NCBI GenBank assembly: GCA_973895155.1 | Contig: OZ316898.1 | Coordinates: 8,928,001 to 8,992,000 of the forward strand | DNA: 64,000 nt | Reading direction: 5' to 3' | Source of the DNA: Marsupella aquatica | Lineage: Eukaryota; Marchantiophyta | Part shown: piece after piece, positions 10,376 to 23,712 of the stretch | Layout: the number at the start of each line of letters is the position of its first letter | Position numbering within the stretch: the stretch's first letter is position 1 | Notes under the pieces: model-generated | The model's input: the letters and a program-made list of their open reading frames with translations, nothing else | Told to the model about the DNA's origin: nothing | The model's database searches: none | Made by a program: the position numbers and the translations under genes

Positions 10376-13300
10376 ATTATCTCGACCCTACACTGAACAG
10401 TTACAATGTGAGTTGTAGATATACATATTCTTACTCAAAAAAAAGTGAAGCTATGCGTACTATCCATTTGAGTCTAGATGCTGTTGATCCTCTTTTATTT
10501 GTAGATATGTTCTCAGAAAAAGGTTATTTGGGTCTCGACCCTATACAAAGGGAATAGCTAGAGATATAGATTCAACAACGGGTCAAAATTATGTGGACCC
10601 TACATTTGGGTCAAGATAATCTTGACATAAATTTTTACATAGTAATTGATATACATTCAACAACCGGTCAAAACCATCTAGAGCCTGCATTGGGGCAGAC
10701 CTGGTCTCGACCCTGTAAAAATAAGTTTTTTACTTTTATAATACATTTCTGGTTTACCTTTCGTGTTTGTGTAACTTGGTTATCACGGGTCATTTGAATT
10801 TATTATATTGTCTTATTCTATTTTTCATTGTTTATATTGTATATAATAAGAACACTTTATTATCTTTTAATAAATAAGTATTTATAATTGATAACTGAAT
10901 TATTTAATTAATAATTTGGGCATTAGAATTGTAATTTTAGACCTTAAAAAGTGTATATTTGGCCACTAAAATGTATGTTTTTGGGGAACAAGTTATAGAA
11001 CTTTTGGGGGTAAAATAAGAAATTTGAAGGTCAACTTCTGGACTAGAGAAATTCCAGTTTTAATGAATAGGGTGATTCTTAATGTGTTCAATCTTGCTAT
11101 CCCAAAGCTCTTTACAGTAATTCCAATACAATGCATCCAAGGCTATCCCAAAACCATTTACAAAGATTCCAATACACTGCATCCAAGTCCTTTGTACATT
11201 TTTTGGGAATTTCTACCAACAGCTTTTCATTACTTTGACACTAAAGATGGTGGTAGTTCAAATACTGCCACAGTTTTCCCAGAAATTGTAATACTGCCAC
11301 TATTTTGCTACAAGGTTGCTTGGGTTAACTAAGGTTTGATGTGTCACGCCATGATTAATTGACTATATTCTCGGTCTAGGTTGTCGTGGGTTTCAATTTT
11401 CAGTTGCCCAGGATGTCAAACAGGGTACACGGCGGAAGGCCAGTCAGATTAGGTTTTCATGCCTGGGACTGAATTTTGAACTGGTAACATGAACCACAGG
11501 AGAACAAAAAATCAATTCTGATGGAAGAAATGTCAATTGCAGTGCGCATTGAACATTGAAGTACACATGAGGACAATACACGTCTAACAAGCTCTAAAGC
11601 TGAACCTAGCCATCCAGAAACACCATGGATTAACATCCAAACAATCCAGATTAAAGCACTTCACGTGTGTTTTCCTATTTGTCTCAAGGTGTGTCAGTGC
11701 ATTTAGCAACAAAACAATCCTACGAGCATGAGAAAGGCTCAGTTACACTGTCTTTGTCACTGATTTGCTAGATTGTGCTTCATTTTGTGGATGCAAATTT
11801 TTGTTGTTGCACTGCACAACATTTCCAGCAATAAAATCCTGTTTCGGCAGGTTCGAAGTGAGTACTTAATCAGTGCTTGTTCCAATGTCGAGAGCTGCTT
11901 TGAGAACTTTAGGTTGGGTTGAGTAAAGCACTGCAAGGACTGGATGGATAGTGCCAACAGACTTGTGTCATAAGGACGGAGCCTAACCCATGGTTAACCA
12001 TTGTCTTCCATATTGTACATGTATGTCAAAACCATGGCAGTTTTCTAATATCCAACATCTTTAGTGGTAATGTAGTTCAAAGCTGTTTTCCTCAATGAGG
12101 AGGAGAAACTATATTTAGAAATGTGGACACCTACTGATTTAGCTACTCCCAAACCTTATTTTCTAAGTTTATGGTTTTTATTGTCATTACGCAAGACAAG
12201 TGTCTGAGTATCTTATGTACCCCCTATCTGCACAACTTTTCAAGACTTGTTCTAATTTTCTCTCCATTAATATGTAAAATGTGCTGTCTTTTATTTTTCT
12301 TTGGCATGTGATGTATTTTACTCTTTTATTTAATCTCACGCAAACTTATCAATACTATTCAATAGTCATCTACATGACAGAAAATAAAGCATATTCGGAG
12401 ATTAAGATTGGTCAATGGTATCCACTAATTATGCTTTATTTCCCTGTCCCAAAGTGGTCAAAATCATTACAATCCCCAAAACTATTTTAATTATCAGGTT
12501 ACCCCCTTTTGTATAGGTTAGTAACCAGACTAGAGTAAACCAAGATGACATGTAATTGGTCTATCAACACTTGACACATGGAGATTCATAATTTTCCCAA
12601 GTTAACCCCCTTCAAACAAAACCGTGCCAAGGGAAAATGCAATCGTATCTGCTACTAGACAGTAGTTGACATTTTTCTTGGTGAAGGTTGGATGGGGAAC
12701 CTGGTCCAGGGCAAAGGTACACTTGATGGGGTTTACCTCCAGGGAATCAGTCAGAGCCTCGATGTGCACAAATTAATCACATGTGATCTAGGGTAAGTCT
12801 AGTTTATTCAAACCGGACCAAAATGGAGGACAACCTGATAATTAGATTAGTTCTGGCAGGGGCAAGTTAGTAATTTATAGCAGTTTGTGGGATAGAATAA
12901 TAATATAAAAGGACGATATATACAGATGTATATTTTTAAACTTGCTATCCCTGTAGCTAGACTTACAAATCCAAATCATAAGCCAGTGAATTGAAGATGT
13001 GTTACCCTAGTGCTATTTGGATTAGCTCAATAAATAAATAATTTTAATAAATCTGAAGTTTCTTAAAATGTTTTGAGATTGAATGAATTGAAATTTCTAT
13101 TGCTTGATCTGTCTGGATTATCTTAGTCCCTACAAGGATGTAAAACCCTACAAAATATTTAAATACATTGTATGTCCCTTTGTAAATCCTCTCTATTGTT
13201 GGCAAGTATAGAACATTGGGTGAACGTCGCTCCCCGAGGATTTCGAAACGAGCAATAACAATATCAAAATTCTATTGTGCACTAGTCTAAGATTTGGTTA

Positions 13301-14109
13301 CATAGACTCATTGAACTACCAAGTATACGAACTCAGCAACGTTTGAGAACAAAGGAATACTTAATTTCAATGTACATCATCCCAGTGACATTTGGAAAGT
13401 TCATGGTCTTCATAATTTATATTGCAGTATTCCTTGTGCATGGACATGCTGTTGAATGCTGCTGACTACGACACTAGGACTAACACCTGCCCTACCTGGT
13501 CCTTGAGCAAGGAGCACTTTGGTAACACAAAGATTGGATGAACCTTCGATGCCTCCATTTCCCTTCTTGGTTTGTTTTCTGTCAGAATGTCTTCACCATG
13601 GCTACCCTAGGTACCCTGGGATGCCAACTATATAATGTGAAGTCGCACTAGTTGACTTCACTGCGTCAGTCAGCAGGAAAATGAATTTTTAGTAAGTAAA
13701 AAAATGTAGCTGGATTTGTTGTCAAATTAAACTCAGCTAGCTCTTCATGGGATGAAGACCTTACAACCAGTTGTTGGGGCTATTGACGACATGAACTTTA
13801 GTAGGGAGGGTTTTGGATCTTCGATAATGTGGATCTTATCACATAAGTCTAGAAGTGCAGGTCTGAGAGGGACCAAGTTGCATTGGGATGCATAATTATC
13901 TATTTCAACTACGTACTAACCAAAATTAGCTTGGGTTCATTAAGTGTGGAATATTTTCGGAATAAATGTAAGGCTGGGTGAATCAAATAGCTTTAATCCA
14001 AGTAACGTCAAGATAGGTGACCTAGTGAGGGGTGAAATCCAAAAGTTGATTTCAAATGGGGAGGATTGGGTATGCGGGTAGTGAGTCAGCACTGACATAT
14101 TCAAAGACA

Positions 14110-14207
14110 GGTGCCCATGCTTAGAAATTAGAAGGGTTTAGACGCATCTCCCATGTGAAGAAACCGGTGCCCATCCTCAGTTTAGACGCATCTCCCATGT
14201 GAAGAAA
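14110..14207. repeat. Short tandem duplication
   Basis: Two units of about 50 bases share GGTGCCCAT near the start and TTTAGACGCATCTCCCATG near the end. Confidence 0.75.
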
Positions 14208-15235
14208 TTGACTTAGAATTACTATTCATTTGGAGATAGAAGGTATAAATTCAGGAAAACGTGTAGAGTGGATTTTCATGTGGTCCAATGAAAGGCTAAC
14301 TTAAGGACAGTCAGTACTAATTCAAAGAGACAATAGTTAGAAATCAAGTCTTGCAGCCATCCCTTGGCTTCGGTCTTCCTGAAGTCTAGCCAAGATCTAT
14401 GCAAACAAGAAACCCCATTATTTTGGATGACAGCACGAGCTCACTATTTAAGTACTTATCTTTCATTGGTCTTCCTCATTTCCTGTGTTTTGGCGCTCCT
14501 CGAGCCTAGCAAACATCCTTAGAATACAAATGACTCTTAGGGTGTCAGCTCAAGCTTGGAATTTCAGTACTTTGCTTTGCTGTTACTGAAGTCTGGCCAA
14601 AATTTATGGAATCCAAGCAACCATTGGGATGACTATCATAATCATTCACCAGAATGATAGGTTACTCGGGACTCTACAGATTAACAAAATGGATTTCTAA
14701 TAAAAAATGGATTAGAGATTAAATAAAAACTAATTTTGTTTTTAATTTCAATTTCCAATTTTGATAATTAAGCTGATTTTTGGACATGATCCAGGATGGA
14801 CATGTGAGACCCTGATGGACACAACATATTCAATCTACACTTCTGTTCCAAAGATGACACATAAAACATGCATATGACAAGTAATAGAAAAGTGGAATAC
14901 TCTGGTAACTCCTCTGTCCTTCCAATGGCCTCAGTTCTGACTAGTTCAATTGAAGCAGCTGGGTTCCCTTGCTTATCATGGTTACCTGTATATAATGTCA
15001 GACTTGCGATTCCATATGAAACAGGGAATATGGTGACACTATTAGCGTGTCTCAAAGTTTAAAAGTAAAGATGATGGTTAATTTTTGACTGTAAAAAAAT
15101 GGTCATAACTTTTTCACATTGTATATAAACAGTTTGAAATTTATTTGTTTCACTAGCATCTACAGTGACCAATGATAATGACATTGCAACCACTCTCTAT
15201 GGCAAAAAGATGTAGACTATGAATTTAATAGTCCT

Positions 15236-15447
15236 TCACTTTTTGTGTCCCTAACCCCTAACTTTAATTGAAGTTAAGGTCCATCAAATTTTGAGCTTTG
15301 AGACACCCTGTTCTAAAATTCTTCTGTCCTAATTTTCACTTCCACTTCTTGTGTCCCTAAGTAACCTCTAATTTTGAAGTTAAGGTCCATCAAATTTTGA
15401 GCTTTGAGTAGCCCTGTTCTAAAATTCTTGCGTCCTAGTTTACACCT
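15236..15447. repeat. Tandem duplication with a 106-base period
   Basis: Both units contain AAGTTAAGGTCCATCAAATT, GAGCTTTGAG and CCCTGTTCTAAAATTCTT in the same order. The copies differ by scattered substitutions and small gaps. Confidence 0.85.
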
Positions 15448-16024
15448 CCACATTTTTACATCACAATATTATTGTTGTATTTTTCGTTCTGTGGCTTTGC
15501 TGTCTATACTGTCACGCACACGAATCTCGTGTTGGTAATCCATCACTGGAGCTTACATCCCAGGAGAGTTATGTGGAGGCACCGATCGATACTCGCCACA
15601 TTTTGGACCTGGTTGTACCTTTATACGGTAACATTGATACCATGGCCGGCCGCCTCCATCGTCTCGCTTCCATCGGCCACTGAACGTCGCTGCCCACTCA
15701 TGGCACACGCTTCTGACTTCTACTGATGCAGCGCGACTTCGGAGACAAGATACAACAGTCAAAAGGAGAACTGCAGTACGACACATCGGACTATAGAACT
15801 ATGGAAGTCATCACCAGGATTCCGAGTCCAGACCACTGAGACCAGGCCAGGACTTTCCTGGAACTCTGATATTAAGTGCGGCTCAGATCGACGGCGGTTG
15901 CAGTGCTGTAGTTTTCGAGAGAAGGAGGTCAGGCGGTGACCTTCGACGATCTTTCTAATAAATGACGATGATAATATCTGACTTGCGGTATTGTGTGCAT
16001 TGATTCTGCAGCGATGACATGGTC

Positions 16025-16074
16025 CTCTCCGTTAGACATGGCTTGTGGTCTCTCCGTTAGACATGGCTTGTGGT
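16025..16074. repeat. 25-base tandem duplication
   Basis: The unit TCTCCGTTAGACATGGCTTG plus five bases occurs twice back to back. Confidence 0.85.
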
Positions 16075-17734
16075 AAGTATGACTCGTAATCTCGTATCCT
16101 AGTCAGAACAGTTTCTGTACAGTACTGAATGAATGTGTAGAATATTCAATGCCTTTAGAAGGTTACCTATTACATTAATGATTACTAGTAGTAAATGGTT
16201 ACGTGCCAGTGATGGGTTCAAGACTCGAGAGTTGGGACATCGCTTGGCAGATTCTCTCCATTATGAGAGTAGGTTCAGATTTGAAGTGCCCAATGTGTCT
16301 AGCCCTTCTGTCATTGACGTAATACATGGCGGACACTCGTTTAACTTCGATGCCCAATTACGCTGCGGTCCACAACCACACGGCCCATCCCGACTCCAGT
16401 AAGTTTCGATCCCTTTCTCCAGGAGAGGATCTGGTCGAATGTATTTTACAACAGTAAGTTCCTTGCTACCACTTCTTAATCCCAAGTCTGAATGTCAACT
16501 TGATGTATGGCTACCGCAAAAGCTTTTGATCGTCGTTTCACTTCACAGAAACTTTCACGAAACAACCCTTCATGCTTTGTAAGCAGTTCATCGGTCAGCT
16601 GCAGGAGACTGTTTTCTTCAGACATTTCAATATAAAGGCCATGTCGAATGGCGTGGTACTGACAACATTTACCTTAAACCCTAGACTAAGTCAGGATACG
16701 AGAAAAAGCTTGATTCCATCAATTTTACAGTCTTTCACAGTACCTACAGCTGAGAACCAGCGTTATAACCAATTTTTGTCCACGACACGTTTCCCCTCTT
16801 ACAATAAAGACATGTTATTTGCAACATGGTGAAAAGGATTGTACTAGTTCCAAGAGCCTTTGTTCGCTTCAAGTTGGCGCCTTATTTTACGGCCAGTGTT
16901 ATGTGCAACATCCGTATAGTTACTACCTTGCAATTTATAAAAGCTACAGAAATGAACCATAGTATCGCAAATTCCAAGCATCATGTTTTCTCGTTGGAAA
17001 TTATTAAAACTGTGTATCTGATAACAATGGCGACATCTCTTCTCAGCTACTTCTATGTTTTGACGTGAAAGAATAGCACGTCGTAAACAGGGCCTCGGCA
17101 TTTCGCTGCGCGTACGATGTCTCCATAAAACGGTGAGATAGTAAGCTATGAAAGCAGATTTTCGACCGAAGATGAACTTCGTGCATACGCAAGAGTTGAT
17201 TGAAGCACGATAACGTGCCTGGAGGTCGTTTACCGAGGGAAATGAAGCACAACACAACACCACTGTCAATCGTACAACAGAGTACGATAGAGCACGATCT
17301 TGGTAGGTGAAGCCTTCACATCTTGTACGCTCGAATCATGATGAAAGAACGCAACTTGAGCACAGGTTGGAGCTAGAATCCTGACTAGTCTTAACTTTAA
17401 AAAATGGGGTAGCTCAATGCTGAAACGTGCATTTAGAATAAGGTACAAACAATCAAATTCTATCAAATATTCCGCTGGCAGAAGAGCCGCGTGAAAAGGT
17501 AAAAATTTACAGACCAAAAACTTGGGAAAGTATGAATAAGGTCAATGATCAATGCTCCGCTCTCAAGAACAAGCTGCTTGAGTTTTGATGCTTAGTACTG
17601 CATATATCACTAGTAATGCTACTTTAAGCAGCCCCTCAACAGCTTGAGTCACACGCGAGGGCCTGCTCTGACTTCCATCGTCGACCTGCGGAGACGCTTC
17701 GCACTAATTGGGATTCAAATATTTTGCAAAATTT

Positions 17735-20042
17735 TCAAGGATTATTAGGGCCACATTCCGCTGGAGGTGTCGCATATCTGTCTTTGTCATTGCAGTAGGA
17801 ATACTGCAAGTAATTCTGACGGACCCATCTCAGCTGCTTGATTTGGTTGGAGTTCAGGGTCCTGTAGCTTGGCTGCATCCACCAGCTGTTAGCGTCAGCT
17901 GCGCATGCGGCTAGAGATGACCCTCCGGGAGCAGTATTGCAACCGTCAAGGCCGAATGCCTGATAACTAGCGACGAAAGGACCCTTGGTGAAGTCGATGG
18001 GAACAGCCCCTCCACGTGTTGCCCAAGTACTAGCATCAAAGATACTTGAGAACACGGACATTGGCTGGCTGGGGTAACTGATGCCCAAAGTCTGCAAATT
18101 CTTATAAACTCGGATGGGAATGCTGTCAATCAAAAACCTGCATTCCATTACCACCAGCCACGTCAGGTTCCTTCAAGCTTTATAACCTACTGTGAATTTC
18201 ATCAACATCAGATGATTTTGATAGAGGGGAACGTTTCTGAGTACTTCACGTCGTTTCGTTGCCTAATGCAAGAAAGGTAGAATGAACTAGGCATTGTGGT
18301 TCTCGAAGAGGCCGGGAATCTGGAGGTGTGTGTGTGCTAACTCGACAACGACGGAAGTAATGTCACCCTCGAAGAACATATAAGTCTAAAGGAACTGCTA
18401 GGGACAAAGTGGTCAAATGATCAGACTCAAGCGTGATGAAGAGATTTACGACGGAAGCTGCGGCGCTGAGGAGACAATGCGCTCAGCCCTGCTTGACTGT
18501 AGGAGTTGTAGCGGTATAGATTGCATCAGCCGTTACAACATTTTCTATAGATTGCATCAGCCGTTACGTGCAACATTTTCTAAGCGAACGTCACAACTGA
18601 CAACCAAAGTGACATGTAGCTAGAGAACAGGGACAACATTTTCTCAACTCGAAGAAGGATTTAAACAGCGGATAGGAATTAATAGTACTCACGTGACTTG
18701 TTCTGGATTCCAAACGACAGAGTAGGTGTGGAAATCATCTTGAGGATTGAACCAAAGAAAGATGCGCTCCTCGCGAGCTCCGACTCCGTTGGCGAAAACA
18801 TTTGTTTGCACGATGTAAGGTTCTCCAGAAACGTTGCCCAGGAACTCGTAGTCAAGTTCGTCGTGATTACTTCCGGCGGAGGTCAACTGCATTTCACGTA
18901 AGCAATATCCTCAGATGCAATTCAAACTATCCAGGCACTACTCCCCAATAGTACTAGGTGATCACCGGAATGCAAGTTAGGGCGGGAATCCTAGAATCCA
19001 GCTCAACAAAAAAATTCCATCGGCGTAAGCTAGTATCAAAGACTTGCAATGCCTACATGTCTATAGGGGCGCTTTCAGGATTCCAACATAAAATCCTGCA
19101 GTGGATGTCCGGAATGCTTGGTGGTGGCTTCACAATATTTACAGCAGCCAAACTGACAACTTCGGTGACTAGTGTGCTGAGGTTGATCAGAATCAATCAA
19201 TTAACCCAGCCGTAGAGACCGGGGATATGCGAGCTTTTCTATTCCCTAGCTCAGTTCGACGTTGAGAGTACGAGAAAATGCAAGAACTCTTACGAAATAA
19301 GCGGTGCAGACACCGGCCGAGTCGCCCTGGGGCAGCTGCATTTGAGCACTGAAGCCTCCATACAGGAAGGTCTTGGTGGTTCTGAAGTTCGCTCCTGTTG
19401 CATAGTACAGAACGAGCCAAGATCAGGACTAGAATAACGCAGTATTTAGTTACGTAGTGGCATTCTCACATTTGCTGAGCTGAGAGCGTTTTTACACTGA
19501 GAGATAGGCGAAGAAGAGATAGCGCTCTAGGACGTCTAGTTGAAAATTCCGATTTAAATCCGACTCTGTGATCTAAAAAATGCTGCCCTGTTTTATTCCA
19601 CAGGATGCCACGTCGTACAGTGGGACCATGCTCCCGAAAATGACTTAAGGGAAGGATACTCCCGAGCCTTGTCCTACTAGGAAGAAATTAGTAGCAACAA
19701 ACGAATTAAAGTTTAGTTGGAGTCACCGGACACATTGCATGCACGTCACCAACACACTCCTCGTATTGTCTAATGTCATTGACCAGACAATCCCAGGAAC
19801 ACTTCAAACACATGCTAATTTGCAGCTGGAATAGTTTCACTGAGGGGAGACAAAGAAGACAGTAAATGTGTTAACCTACCTGAGATCTTGTCCAGAGACA
19901 TCTTCACTGAGTTTCCATCAGGAGAGGGCTGCACATGATCCGCTCCCCACGTAATCTGGAAGCTATTTTGGAAGAAGTTTCCTGCACCAGCCGCCAGGAC
20001 AATGCTAACCAACAGCAACGAGGCCACCAACGCCTTTCCCAT
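17735..20042 (-). CDS. XTH: Xyloglucan endotransglucosylase/hydrolase (GH16), four exons
   Basis: Exons 20042-19880, 19394-19294, 18886-18693 and 18137-17735 join with matching phases into 286 residues, the usual XTH length. The protein is secreted to the cell wall and cuts and religates xyloglucan chains, or hydrolyses them. Residues 1-20 are a signal peptide. The GH16 catalytic motif [10 protein letters not shown] is at residues 96-105, with Glu98 as nucleophile and Glu102 as acid/base by family knowledge, followed directly by the conserved N-glycosylation site NVSG (106-109). IPIRVYKN and GPFVASY are family signatures. The C-terminal XET_C segment carries WV, RY and the expected cysteines. 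The start is chosen because the signal peptide begins there. Known variation from the family is small (Tyr at residue 101). It looks intact. I cannot tell endotransglucosylase from hydrolase activity by sequence alone. Confidence 0.93.
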
Positions 20043-22076
20043 CTTGAATCTCTGAGTGACCGGTGCTTTTCAGTCTAGCTTCTACCAGTCCTCCTCAAAA
20101 TCTGTAATGCACCTTGAAAACTTAATCTACTGCAAAGGGACTTCTGAGGTGACTAGTTCTGTACGCTACGACTTTCCTGGGCCCAGAACTCAATTTCTCC
20201 CTGCAATGAGCCACGAAAAACCTGTGTATAGCAGGATTCAACCGACAAGCTTGAACGAGAGAATGCGAGCGATTGATAGATGACTGCTTAGCTGCTCGTT
20301 CCTCAGGCTGAGCTACAGAGACGTCTTCCAAAGCTGAATCAGTCGACCCACTCAGAAGATCTCGCAGACAATGAGAGAGAACGGGCAATGAGCTGAGCTC
20401 AAGTAGTTTCATCATGGCTACCGAGGCTCACAGAGGCAGGCGCAGGCAAGCAAGCCGTCAGTCACTACCGTGAGCATGAGCTTAACCCGTACAGCAGTGT
20501 GGTGGACGCGGACAGGAAGCTCACAGCCTTCTTCGTAACGGGAACAGTTGGGTATTGGCGGTGGTCCGACTGCTTGCTGCTGCACCAACGAGCTCAGCCC
20601 ATTCAGATTCACAGACTCACAGCCCAACAAGTGCCTCTGCTCAGCTCCTCGGCTCAGCTCTGCTCTGCTGCCGAAAGGCGCAGAACAGAGCTCAGTCACT
20701 GAGGGAAGGGAAGCCGAGGCAACCGTACGATTCCGAGAAATGTACACCGTACGATGTCGCAATGTACGTTTCCGCGAGACCTCTGACTTCTGTCGCCGGT
20801 ACGGGTCGAAACGATACCTGTACCCGTTACAGAGACAGCTCATTCCCCGACTGCAAAGACCTCACTCAACTCCCGTCACCCGTCACCGTACCTCGTCTAT
20901 TATTTATTCAACCTGCACTTATTACACTGTCAGCGGACAGCGGTACTGTACTGTCTTGTACTCCTGTACCATACTGTACCCATACGGTCTTACGATGTCA
21001 CCCGGTGGCCGGTACTTATCCTTTTCCCACTTGTTTGCTAAATTTATCTATTTACAGTCAGCTCTCCGCTAAGTGGACATACCATAAGTCCAAACCCTCG
21101 CTAATTAGCAAGTCGTCCTGTTCTTCCCGTTTGGTCCAAACATTTTGCACTCTTTTTTTTGTTCAGTTTTATAAGTGCAGAGAAGGCAGCACTTAGCGAC
21201 TTAAGAAAACCCTTTATAACGACTTATGGCTAAGTACGCAGTTTGTTTGACTTACACTATTGGTAAGCGCATGGCAGTTTTACATAAAATTGCACTTACA
21301 ATGTATGGGATCACAGATACGGTAGGAATGTACACTTTAGAAAGGGAGTCATGAGAATATAGACTGACAAAGAGCCCATTGCATGTCAAGCGACTGTACA
21401 CTCTTATCCATAAATAAATGCAAATTCTAAGTTGTCCCCACTTATCACATAGTCCAAACACTATTTAAGTGCACACCAGATGCTGCGCCCCAGGAGTGTG
21501 CACTTAAAGAGAGCCAATTGTAGTCGATCAAGCAGCTGTGTACCATCGGGCACCGGTAATACCCCCGTTCAATGAACAATAAATTAACATTTTTCTGATT
21601 CCGTGTGCTGACCGTGTGTCCCCACCGGGAATCGAACCCGGCACGGTCTCGTACTCTTGTTGTCGCTTGTTGCCGATTCCCACAGTTCGTTGCTACGGAG
21701 AACAACTTACCAGTACTCTAAGCTTTTTCCTTCGGGTGACCTTTCCATTGCCAGATCTGCGGTCAGATCTGCACGCATAGCCGCCAGCGTTGTGGGCGCT
21801 TGCAGAGCACTTACACTGTAACACTGATTATGGGAGGTGCTGGACGCCTGGACCCTGGAGCTGCTTTGGGTTCCACCCCCACTCCTACTGCACTGCTGTA
21901 GTAGACCAGAATCCTCGAGGACAAGCATGGCTGCAAACGCTGCTGCAACTTGAAGCTTCACAGGCTGGCGAGAGAGAGTCTCACTGGACGAAAGATTTGA
22001 GTCGGGCTGCTACGAACTAGAGCTTCCAACGTTCCTACTTCTTCCAATCACCATGCATGCAGATTGCAGAATCGAA

Positions 22077-22102
22077 GTCCTGGACCTCACTAGGTCCAGG
22101 AC
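22077..22102. repeat. Perfect 11-bp-stem hairpin
   Basis: TCCTGGACCT and its exact complement AGGTCCAGGA are separated by CACT, with one more G-C pair outside. It is an isolated structure in non-coding DNA; function unknown. Confidence 0.85.
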
Positions 22103-23439
22103 GGACGACTATGGCTGTGAAACGGGCGCACCATGATGTGTTTTCAATTTTGCACCACAGAGCCATTGAGCTGTCCTTAGAGTATAGGTGCTACTCGAAG
22201 CCCCACTCTACATGTCAGCAGCTGTAGACCGAACCATCGAAACGAACACTTGCCAGGACCATTGGAAAGCAACGGTGTACCATTTGAAGTAAAGAGTACC
22301 CTAGCCAACACTGGTCTTGCAGTAGACCTGCAGTTACCTCGCCGACTCAGCTCTCAATCAAAGCTAAGTAAACCGTAGTTCAGAAATAGCCACCCTGACC
22401 GAAGGAGTTTCCCTTGCTTCTCCCCTTACTGGGTTTTCTGACCTTTGGAATCATGTCTCGATCCCAGTTCAGCTCTTTTTGTTTCTTTTGTCTTTTTTGT
22501 TTTTTGGGCAGTGTACATATGTCAGAGACGGACATCAGGTAACTGAAACACAAGAACCCAAATTGAACTAAACTAGTCTACAGTAGATAGGAAAATCCTG
22601 CCATAAAGAAAAAGGATGGAAAGCCTATGGATAAAAAGTTTTCAAAGGAACTAAGAGACCTGTCAAAAACATGACTGAAAAAGGTCAAGGAAAGAAAGAG
22701 AACTTGTCCTAAACATTAAATGAAGACAGAGGCATGAAATCTATGTCTCGGGTCCTTTTCGAAGTTTCAAAAATTTGGAGTTTTTTACACTTGAGAATGA
22801 TGGTTTGGTCCTCCACCAGGCCTAGAAATGATTGCAAAAAACTGGCCACTGAACTGCTATCTTAGACCACTTCCCACCTGGTACAGGCAAACTGGCAATC
22901 ATAGAGGAGGGTATGTTACAAAGAGGGCAGGTTTGCTTCCAATACAATAAAAAGTAAACCCAGAACTTTATGAGAGAAAAACCCTTAGAGAGTTTTGAGA
23001 GATATACTTAATGTACCTTCAACCACAACTTTTTTTAATTAACCCACCAAATGGACCCAAATTCCCTCCCAATGGACCTCTGGGCCCACTCCATACACCA
23101 ATATTCTTGTGAAAGGGTGCACCACACAGTTCAAGGTGCCTGAGTAGCCATAGGATACCGTCGTTGGGTCTGTGTAGTAATGTCGACAATAACTATGCAG
23201 TGCGTGGATCACGTAAGCTCCGTAACCCCTAGTTGCAATGAAGAACTGGGCGTTGCAACTATGGTTATTGAATTCCAACTACAATTGAATTAAATTAAAT
23301 TAAATTGCGGCAGCATCAAAGCACGCCAGCCCTGTCATGCTCGGCCTCTCAGCTTCTTAGAATACATTGTTGCTATACAACAAAAATATATACACGGTAT
23401 ACATTGTATTATGTCAATGTTCTTAGGAAGAAAAAATAT

Positions 23440-23712
23440 TGCGTCCAGCTTCACAGAAACGCTTGACACTAAAGTCTGCATGAATAGACAGAACCATGCC
23501 ATAATCAACATAAAAGTAAGATTGTGATGTATACAGTATGCATGTTGTACATGCATAGTTCACACTTAGAAAAGCATACTAGTGTCAACTTTACAAAGAC
23601 TCTCGGCGTTAAAGTCTGCCCAAATGGACAAAACCATAGAGGGCATGGATTTAAGATTGTGATGTATACACAGTGCATGTTGTATGCACAGTTCACACTT
23701 TGAAAAAAATCA
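23440..23712. repeat. Degenerate tandem repeat, ~133-base unit
   Basis: AAGATTGTGATGTATACA, GCATGTTGTA and GTTCACACTT recur about 133 bases apart in the same order, with further diverged pieces (GTCTGTGTATG, GTGTATACAA) up to about 24,060. Open frames on the minus strand reflect the repeat. Confidence 0.7.

Larger units (their letters stand above)
1628..10713. repeat. Family of about 20 dispersed ~21-bp palindromes, core CTCGAGATSATCTCGAG
   Basis: Copies (approximate): 1631-1649, 2661-2685, 2763-2797, 2836-2860, 2994-3013, 3084-3103, 4176-4194, 4237-4259, 4337-4357, 4872-4893, 4921-4941, 5059-5078, 6640-6659, 6727-6746, 8441-8459, 9235-9253, 10368-10388, 10471-10490, 10608-10628 and 10665-10685. 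Half-sites lie at 3,847-3,990 and 10,529-10,713. Most are perfect or near-perfect inverted repeats around one central base, usually flanked by GG/CC. They sit upstream of both divergent genes, in all three introns I could place, and in two coding stretches. I saw no copies from 10.8 to 64 kb. Spacing is irregular (48 to over 1,000 bases), unlike a satellite or CRISPR array. Confidence 0.9.
10376..17734. other. Long non-coding stretch, AT-rich, no gene recognised
   Basis: Degenerate palindromes of the module continue to about 10,713, then the sequence becomes AT-rich (10,800-11,000). Short open frames (for example 11,024-11,332 and 15,472-15,726) show no recognisable motif. Small tandem duplications occur at 14,110-14,207, 15,236-15,447 and 16,025-16,074. 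I see no RNA gene. Confidence 0.6.

Noticed and set aside
1628-10713. Palindromes as CTCGAG (XhoI) linker artefacts
   Set aside because: Copies vary, extend beyond the hexamer with matched changes in the arms, and coincide with natural introns and coding frames.
1628-10713. True bacterial parS sites for the ParB-like protein
   Set aside because: The sequence differs from the usual bacterial parS and I see no helix-turn-helix domain after the ParB-like segment. Only a general site-protein link is kept as a hypothesis.
20418-21196. Overlapping open frames of 140-210 codons near the XTH start
   Set aside because: Frames occur on both strands in GC-richer DNA, have no domains, and their composition follows local repeats.
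21600-21690. tRNA gene on the minus strand
   Set aside because: GGGTTCGATTCCC fits a B box, but no A box, anticodon arm or acceptor stem pairs with it; at best a tRNA-derived remnant.
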